DNA of 54,174 bases from JBIOWF01 sp044868295 (GTDB lineage: Bacteria; Actinomycetota; Actinomycetes; Streptosporangiales; Streptosporangiaceae), in contig JBIOWF010000355.1 in the NCBI GenBank assembly GCA_044868295.1, forward strand, positions 1 to 54,174, written 5' to 3'. Shown one piece after another: positions 50,184-54,174 of the stretch. Position numbers and translations under genes: made by a program. The notes under the pieces are model-generated. The model had not been told where the DNA came from. It did not search any database and worked only from the letters and a program-made list of their open reading frames with translations. Position 1 is the first letter of the stretch, and each line of letters starts with the position of its first letter.

Positions 50184-50854
50184 CCGCCGAGCAGACATCG
50201 ACAGACCCGGCCCGCACCGAGCACCTGCACGCCGGGGAGCGCATCACCCTGGACGAGCTCGCGGTACACCTGAACGCGGCCGCGGTGTGGTTGCGGCAGC
50301 TCGCGCTCGCGGCCGAGACCCCGACCGTACCGATCGAGTTGGGCGCCAACGTCTCCGACCGGCTCGACACGATAGCCGCCGAGCTGGCCAAGCTCGGCCA
50401 CGACGTCGCGCAGGCCGACGTGGTCATCGCCGAGTGGCAGCCGCTGCGGCCGTACCTGCCGAACCGCGAGCCGTGGGGGGCACGCGCGCACGGCTCCGAC
50501 CGCGACAAGTGGGGCAAACGGCTATCCACCGTGCTGTCACTCCGGCAGGTACTGGTCCTGGTCGCCGACGACCTGCTGTGGCGCGACGAGGAACCGGGCA
50601 TCGCCTACCTCGACGGGCTCAACGGGATTCCCGGTCTGGAGGAGTGGGAGTCTCCGCGTGCCGCGCGCCGGCGGGCCGCCGCCCGCCAGGCCGCGATCCA
50701 GGCTCAGGCCAAGCAGGAGGAGTGCACCACCTGCCAGGCCATCCCCGGCACCCACTGCCGGACAAAGAACGGCCACGTCGCTGAGACGTTCCACAAGCCG
50801 CGGATCGCGCTGGCGACCCGGGTCGTGGATGAACGCCTGCAGGAAGAGCAGTGA
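50180..50854 (+). CDS. Protein with C-terminal CxxC zinc motif
   Basis: 224 aa from GTG overlapping the previous stop. Helical N-terminal two thirds (ITLDELAVHLNAAAVWLRQL, LDTIAAELAKLGHDVAQADV). The C-terminus ECTTCQAIPGTHCRTKNGHV ... FHKPRIALA is the CxxC-PGxxC-H signature of small actinophage and mobile-element zinc fingers. Likely nucleic-acid binding. Coupled to the next gene by GTGA. Confidence 0.75.
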   Translation: MTAEQTSTDPARTEHLHAGERITLDELAVHLNAAAVWLRQLALAAETPTVPIELGANVSDRLDTIAAELAKLGHDVAQADVVIAEWQPLRPYLPNREPWGARAHGSDRDKWGKRLSTVLSLRQVLVLVADDLLWRDEEPGIAYLDGLNGIPGLEEWESPRAARRRAAARQAAIQAQAKQEECTTCQAIPGTHCRTKNGHVAETFHKPRIALATRVVDERLQEEQ

Positions 50855-51159
50855 CCGGCCTGCTGGTCTACACGCCCGGACTGCGGTACGCGACCCTGTG
50901 GTGGATCTGGGGACGCCCCGGCCCAACCGGCGGCTGGCAGCTGCGCCTATCCGGCGCACCCGACGACCAGGTGCTGCGCCCGCCCCGGCGCGGGATGCCC
51001 CTGCACGAGGTCGCGGCCTGGCTGGAAGAGATCCTGCCCGAACACGGCTGGCGCCGACACGAATCGGCGCCGTGGCCACCGGCCCCCGTCTCGCCGTCAG
51101 TCAGGACCAAAATCCCGGTGCTACCGCAAGACCCCGGGTCGGCGCCGCTGATTCCTTAG
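50851..51159 (+). CDS. Small unknown protein
   Basis: 102 aa from GTG in a GTGA overlap. TP-rich start with LWWIWGRPGPTGGWQLRLSG, helix LHEVAAWLEEILPEHGWRRH and a Pro-rich tail. Not recognised. Ends in a 4-bp overlap with the convergent gene at 51156. Confidence 0.65.
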   Translation: MTGLLVYTPGLRYATLWWIWGRPGPTGGWQLRLSGAPDDQVLRPPRRGMPLHEVAAWLEEILPEHGWRRHESAPWPPAPVSPSVRTKIPVLPQDPGSAPLIP

Positions 51160-51752
51160 TCCGTCATCCTCATCAGGTCGCCGACAGCCCGGTGCGTGTG
51201 CGTGTCCTTCGCCGCCTCTTCGAGGGCGTTCATCGCTGCGGTGAGCGCCCGCCCCGCCGCGGCGGCATCGGAGGGGCCGCGTAGCGGGTTGGCAGATGCC
51301 TGAGCGGCGGTGGCCATCCCGGACAGGGCAGCGGCGACCAACCGCATGGTGCGGATCAGCACGTCCCCGGAGCCGATATCGCCCTTGGCTTTGATCGGCC
51401 CGGGGAAGTTCAGGGTATTGAGGGCTCCGGCGAGTCGAGTGGCCCGCCACATGATGAGACCGAGCTCGTCGACAACGTTCTGGCAGTTCACCCCGGCAAA
51501 CGCCATCAGCGACGCCTGAGTGATGTCGGCCGGGTCAGCGCCTGCGGCCCGATATGCCTCCTCGGCGCGGGTGGCGTGCGCCTCAACCGCGCCGACCAGG
51601 GCGTGCGCCAACTGCGCGGTCTGAAGTTCCTTGTCCGCACCGGGGCCGTCGTCAAGCTTCACGATCATCCCGAAGCGTGCCAGCAGATCGACCAGATCAC
51701 CCAAGCCGATCACCTCGCCCGCGAACTCGCCAGCCTCGCCACCTGATGCCAC
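51156..51752 (-). CDS. Helical protein of unknown function
   Basis: 198 aa from GTG at 51752; an in-frame start at 51827 would add 25 residues. Almost entirely helical: GLGDLVDLLARFGMIVKLDD, LQTAQLAHALVGAVEAHATR, VLIRTMRLVAAALSGMATAA. No motif recognised. Isolated leftward gene. Confidence 0.65.
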   Translation of the reverse strand: MASGGEAGEFAGEVIGLGDLVDLLARFGMIVKLDDGPGADKELQTAQLAHALVGAVEAHATRAEEAYRAAGADPADITQASLMAFAGVNCQNVVDELGLIMWRATRLAGALNTLNFPGPIKAKGDIGSGDVLIRTMRLVAAALSGMATAAQASANPLRGPSDAAAAGRALTAAMNALEEAAKDTHTHRAVGDLMRMTD

Positions 51753-51899
51753 GTCTACCCGCCGTTCTGCGCCAACCGAATTGTCCCGGATGAGGCTACC
51801 GACGAAGGGCCGGCCGTACCCGGCCAATTGGGGATTTTCACCCGGTGAGCCCGGGTCTGGCTCCTCCCGTTTTGGGGTGATGGGCGCGATACTGGCCGG

Positions 51900-52235
51900 A
51901 TGGCGCGCCGAGCGGCTGGTGCGCGAATGTCGGAAGGCGTAGCGGTGGAGGACCAGGCGGAGCTTGATCCGCGCGTCGCGGAGGCTCGCGACAGGCTCAC
52001 GGCGCGGATCGGCGTGGAGATGACGAACTCTGTCATCAGGCAGCTCATGGACGGCTACTCGTGGCAGGCATGGCTAAACGAACACGGCCATTTGAAGGGC
52101 GACGGCGGGATCCACGTCGACATCGGCCGGCCTGCCGACCGGGAGACCGGTGGGCTGATCGCGGCGCTCTGGTATGCGCTGTTGAACGCTGCTCAGGAGG
52201 CGCAGCAGGCGAGGAACGACCGGGACGGTACGTGA
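51900..52235 (+). CDS. Small unknown protein
   Basis: 111 aa from ATG, 6 nt after GATACT, so perhaps leaderless; ATG at 51927 is an alternative. DPRVAEARDRLTARIGVEMT and NSVIRQLMDGYSWQAWLNEH, then GGLIAALWYALLNAAQEAQQ. Function unknown. Confidence 0.65.
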   Translation: MARRAAGARMSEGVAVEDQAELDPRVAEARDRLTARIGVEMTNSVIRQLMDGYSWQAWLNEHGHLKGDGGIHVDIGRPADRETGGLIAALWYALLNAAQEAQQARNDRDGT

Positions 52236-52300
52236 CCACGTCGGCGGCCCGCCCCGGCCTGACGTTCGCCGGATCGGGGCGAGGAGCCGCAGTACAGCGG

Positions 52301-52531
52301 TTAGCGCTGAGATTGATCTTGTCTGGCGGGGATGACCGCCTCGGCCCACTCGTACCCGCACGTCATACAGCGTCGGCCGAGCTGCTCCTGCCCGGCAGCC
52401 CTCACCAGGACGTCCGGGTGCAGCGGATCCGGGACCGGCTCACTGGCGTGCCGGTAGCTGGTGGTCGCGCCGACGTTGCCGCACTTCACGCACGTCGCGT
52501 CAGCGCCGCTGTACGGCGGAAGCTCGTCCAT
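52301..52531 (-). CDS. Zinc-ribbon protein
   Basis: 76 aa. Two CxxC pairs, TCVKCGNVGATTSY and RRCMTCGYEWAEA, about 35 residues apart, form a classical zinc ribbon of the type found on many actinobacterial elements. It likely binds nucleic acid or protein. Confidence 0.78.
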   Translation of the reverse strand: MDELPPYSGADATCVKCGNVGATTSYRHASEPVPDPLHPDVLVRAAGQEQLGRRCMTCGYEWAEAVIPARQDQSQR

Positions 52532-52609
52532 CTTCGGGTCCTCTCCTCGGGGAGGACCGACCGTAGGGGATCAGGGCGCTACCGTCCCCGGCCAGCCGGG
52601 CGGGGCCGA

Positions 52610-53005
52610 CTATCCCGCCGCCCGGACATCAGCGGGCGGTGCCGAGAAACGAGCTCGTGGACGCCACGGGAGAGTCAGCGCCAACGCCTCGTCTGCCCTA
52701 CCCTCAACCAGCAGCATCGTGTAAGGCACGAGCTGACCGCGCGGGAGGAACCGCCGTTCGGGGAGCGGACGATCCGCCCGCCACCCGCGCGCGTGCCATC
52801 CGGCGAACCCTTCCCGTGACGATGAGCCGAGCTCGTCCGCGTCGGCGAACATCTCCCCAAGCACCGCTGTGGTGAGCATGGGATAGTCCGTCAGCAGCTC
52901 CCCGGTCAGCGGCTCCCGTCCGCCGATGCAGACGGGCCCATCGGCCACCCTCGACCAGACGACATACAAGTCATCCGGGCCCGGCGCGGGTTTGATGATG
53001 CACAT
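52610..53005 (-). CDS. Small unknown protein, possible late gene
   Basis: 131 aa from ATG at 53005 (GTG at 53011 in frame). CIIKPAPGPDDLYVVWSRVA, LLTDYPMLTTAVLGEMFADA, a conserved-looking RFLPRGQLVPYTMLL. Not recognised. A short 17-codon frame (MRDEHSVRPEWAPGGEG) lies just upstream. Late-type promoter m lies 140 nt upstream and points to it. Confidence 0.65.
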   Translation of the reverse strand: MCIIKPAPGPDDLYVVWSRVADGPVCIGGREPLTGELLTDYPMLTTAVLGEMFADADELGSSSREGFAGWHARGWRADRPLPERRFLPRGQLVPYTMLLVEGRADEALALTLPWRPRARFSAPPADVRAAG

Positions 53006-53145
53006 GCCCACGCCTCAGCCCTCCCCGCCAGGTGCCCACTCGGGCCGGACCGAGTGCTCGTCACGCATTTCGCCCGCTCGGCTTCGCGGCGGACACGGGG
53101 GGTTGAGGCATCGCTTCCCTCTTCCTCGGGGTGCAGAGGAGAGGG

Positions 53146-53172
53146 AAGGTAGACAGTTCGCGCGTTAACGTC
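53146..53172 (-). promoter_or_regulatory. Late-type bipartite promoter, site m
   Basis: Leftward GACGTTA (53172-53166), 14 nt, TACCTT (53151-53146). Lies just downstream of the integrase stop and directs transcription into the 53.0 kb gene. Confidence 0.6.
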
Positions 53173-53246
53173 TCAGCGCTGGACGCGGCGTCTAGTCTCC
53201 GAGCTCGATACTGGACCGAACGTCATCCTCGCGCGGTCGGCAGGGA

Positions 53247-54173
53247 TCATGTGGCGTCTCCGGGGGTCTGGTTGTGGAGGGGGCGGACGTCCGGGGCTGG
53301 GAGTTTCTCGACGGCCGCCCGGCGGGCCCGCTCTGGTCGCCGGTCGTACCGTGAGGTTGTGGCGGGGGAGGCGTGCCCGGCGAGGGCCTGCGCGATGGCC
53401 AGGTCGACGCCAGCGTCGAGGAGTTCGCCGATGAACGTGCGGCGGAAGTCGTGCGGAGTCCGGCTGGACACGCTGGCCTGCTTGATTCTCTTGGCGAGGA
53501 TGTCGGCGATGCCTTGGCCCTGCATGTGGGCCAGGCGGCCGTCTTGTTTTCGGATGCCGCCGCCGCGTTCGAGGCGGGGGAAGAGGGCGCCCGGGGTTCG
53601 GCCGCGTACGGTGAGCCACGCTTCGAGGCGGGCCAGGGCGTATGAGGCTAGGTAGACGAGGCGTTCCTTGTCTCCCTTGCCTCTCACCTTGAGCGCGCGG
53701 TCAGCGGGCTGGTAGTCGGTGAAGTCCAGCAGTACGAGTTCGCGGCGGCGGGCGCCGGTCGACGCGAGGGCGGCGATCAGCGCGCCATCCCGGACGCCGG
53801 CGGGTCGTTTGCTCTTCTCGTCGGATTGGGCGTCGGCGTCGCATGCGGCGAGGATCGCGGCGATGATCTCGATGGGGGCGTGCTGCCCGGCGGGTACGCG
53901 GGTGCCTTTGACGTCGGGCAGGTCGGCGGCGCGCTGGTAGTCCTCGGCGGTCATGAGGCCTAGCCGCCACGCCTCCTTGAGCACACTCCGCAGCGCGGAC
54001 AGATGCTTATTGATCGTCTTGGGCGCCCAGCCGAGTTCGATCAGGCGAGCCCGGACCCACGAGGTGTGCTCATACCGGAGCAGGTGCCAGCCGCGGCCGT
54101 CCCCGGTGATGGCCTTGTCCTTGAGGTCAGCGCCGAGCAGGAGCCGCGATACCCGGTCGAGGCAACCGCGCAT
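53247..54173 (-). CDS. int: Tyrosine-type integrase, N-terminus cut by the window
   Basis: 308 residues visible. Core-binding domain to about residue 95 (SWVRARLIELGWAPKTINKH), then the catalytic domain with Arg in GARRREL, Lys in VRGKGDKERL, H-x-x-R in TPHDFRRTF, H in ALAGHASPATTSRYDRR, whose Tyr is the nucleophile. It integrates the element at an attachment site that would normally lie close to this gene; none was identified inside the window. The frame is open at the window edge and the family usually has some tens more residues upstream, so the gene is partial. Confidence 0.93.
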   Translation of the reverse strand: MRGCLDRVSRLLLGADLKDKAITGDGRGWHLLRYEHTSWVRARLIELGWAPKTINKHLSALRSVLKEAWRLGLMTAEDYQRAADLPDVKGTRVPAGQHAPIEIIAAILAACDADAQSDEKSKRPAGVRDGALIAALASTGARRRELVLLDFTDYQPADRALKVRGKGDKERLVYLASYALARLEAWLTVRGRTPGALFPRLERGGGIRKQDGRLAHMQGQGIADILAKRIKQASVSSRTPHDFRRTFIGELLDAGVDLAIAQALAGHASPATTSRYDRRPERARRAAVEKLPAPDVRPLHNQTPGDAT

Positions 54174-54174
54174 G

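Noticed and set aside
53160..53246. attP next to the integrase stop
   Set aside because: No tRNA fragment or direct repeat pair could be identified inside the window; the site may lie beyond the right edge.
1..54174. CRISPR array, rRNA, IS element or transposase
   Set aside because: No regularly spaced direct repeats of 25-40 bp, no transposase-type motifs with flanking inverted repeats, and no rRNA-like sequence were seen.

Overview
The window is high-GC DNA (GC-rich third codon positions, many GTG starts and GTGA/ATGA overlaps) from an actinomycete. I read it as most of an integrated phage-plasmid: a prophage head and packaging module combined with plasmid-type replication, partition and toxin-antitoxin genes, bounded on the right by a tyrosine integrase cut by the window edge. 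No rRNA, tRNA, CRISPR array, IS element or recognisable tail tape-measure, baseplate or lysis gene was seen.

Layout. 0-2 kb: a leftward tandem-HTH protein and a rightward head/tail set (MuF/gp10-like, small protein, tail-terminator-like). 2-4.7 kb: HNH endonuclease, ParA, a small ParB-position protein, a 22-bp palindrome and a small unknown. 4.7-6.4 kb (leftward): stopper-like, connector-like and proline-rich virion proteins. 6.5-9.1 kb (rightward): a compact UvrD-type helicase operon. 9.1-16.7 kb (leftward): HTH array, unknown, secreted esterase, tandem thermonuclease, HK97 major capsid, prohead protease fused to a 2H phosphoesterase, IPT-domain protein and small proteins, with one rightward lipoprotein gene inserted. 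16.7-31.6 kb: an uninterrupted 5,205-codon frame that is best read as three genes, A, B and C: polyvalent proteins with an N6-methylase, a SNF2-type helicase, many beta-barrel modules and a zincin. 31.7-36.9 kb: portal-MuF, small proteins, terminase. 37-40.3 kb: multi-HTH protein, RusA-like resolvase, small replication-associated genes. 40.7-53 kb: plasmid-like accessory region (KfrA-like protein, primase-polymerase replication protein, RHH/PIN toxin-antitoxin, XRE-TPR regulator, many small actinobacterial proteins). 53.2-54.2 kb: integrase.

The most striking signal is regulatory. Twelve intergenic or gene-boundary sites share a bipartite element, GACGYWA, exactly 14 nt, then a -10-like hexamer close to YANNNT. 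They point into the virion genes (portal, terminase, protease, capsid, polyvalent proteins, connector-type genes). At six of them a start codon lies 7-8 nt after the hexamer, which is the geometry of a leaderless transcript. Two further sites are 28-bp palindromes of the same half-site, each about 80 bp upstream of one of two matching AT-rich promoters that drive the outward helicase operon and the 40.3 kb operon. I infer a dispersed late regulon under one phage factor, with dimeric versions at the two early promoters. The spacing and sequences are seen directly; the function is inference.
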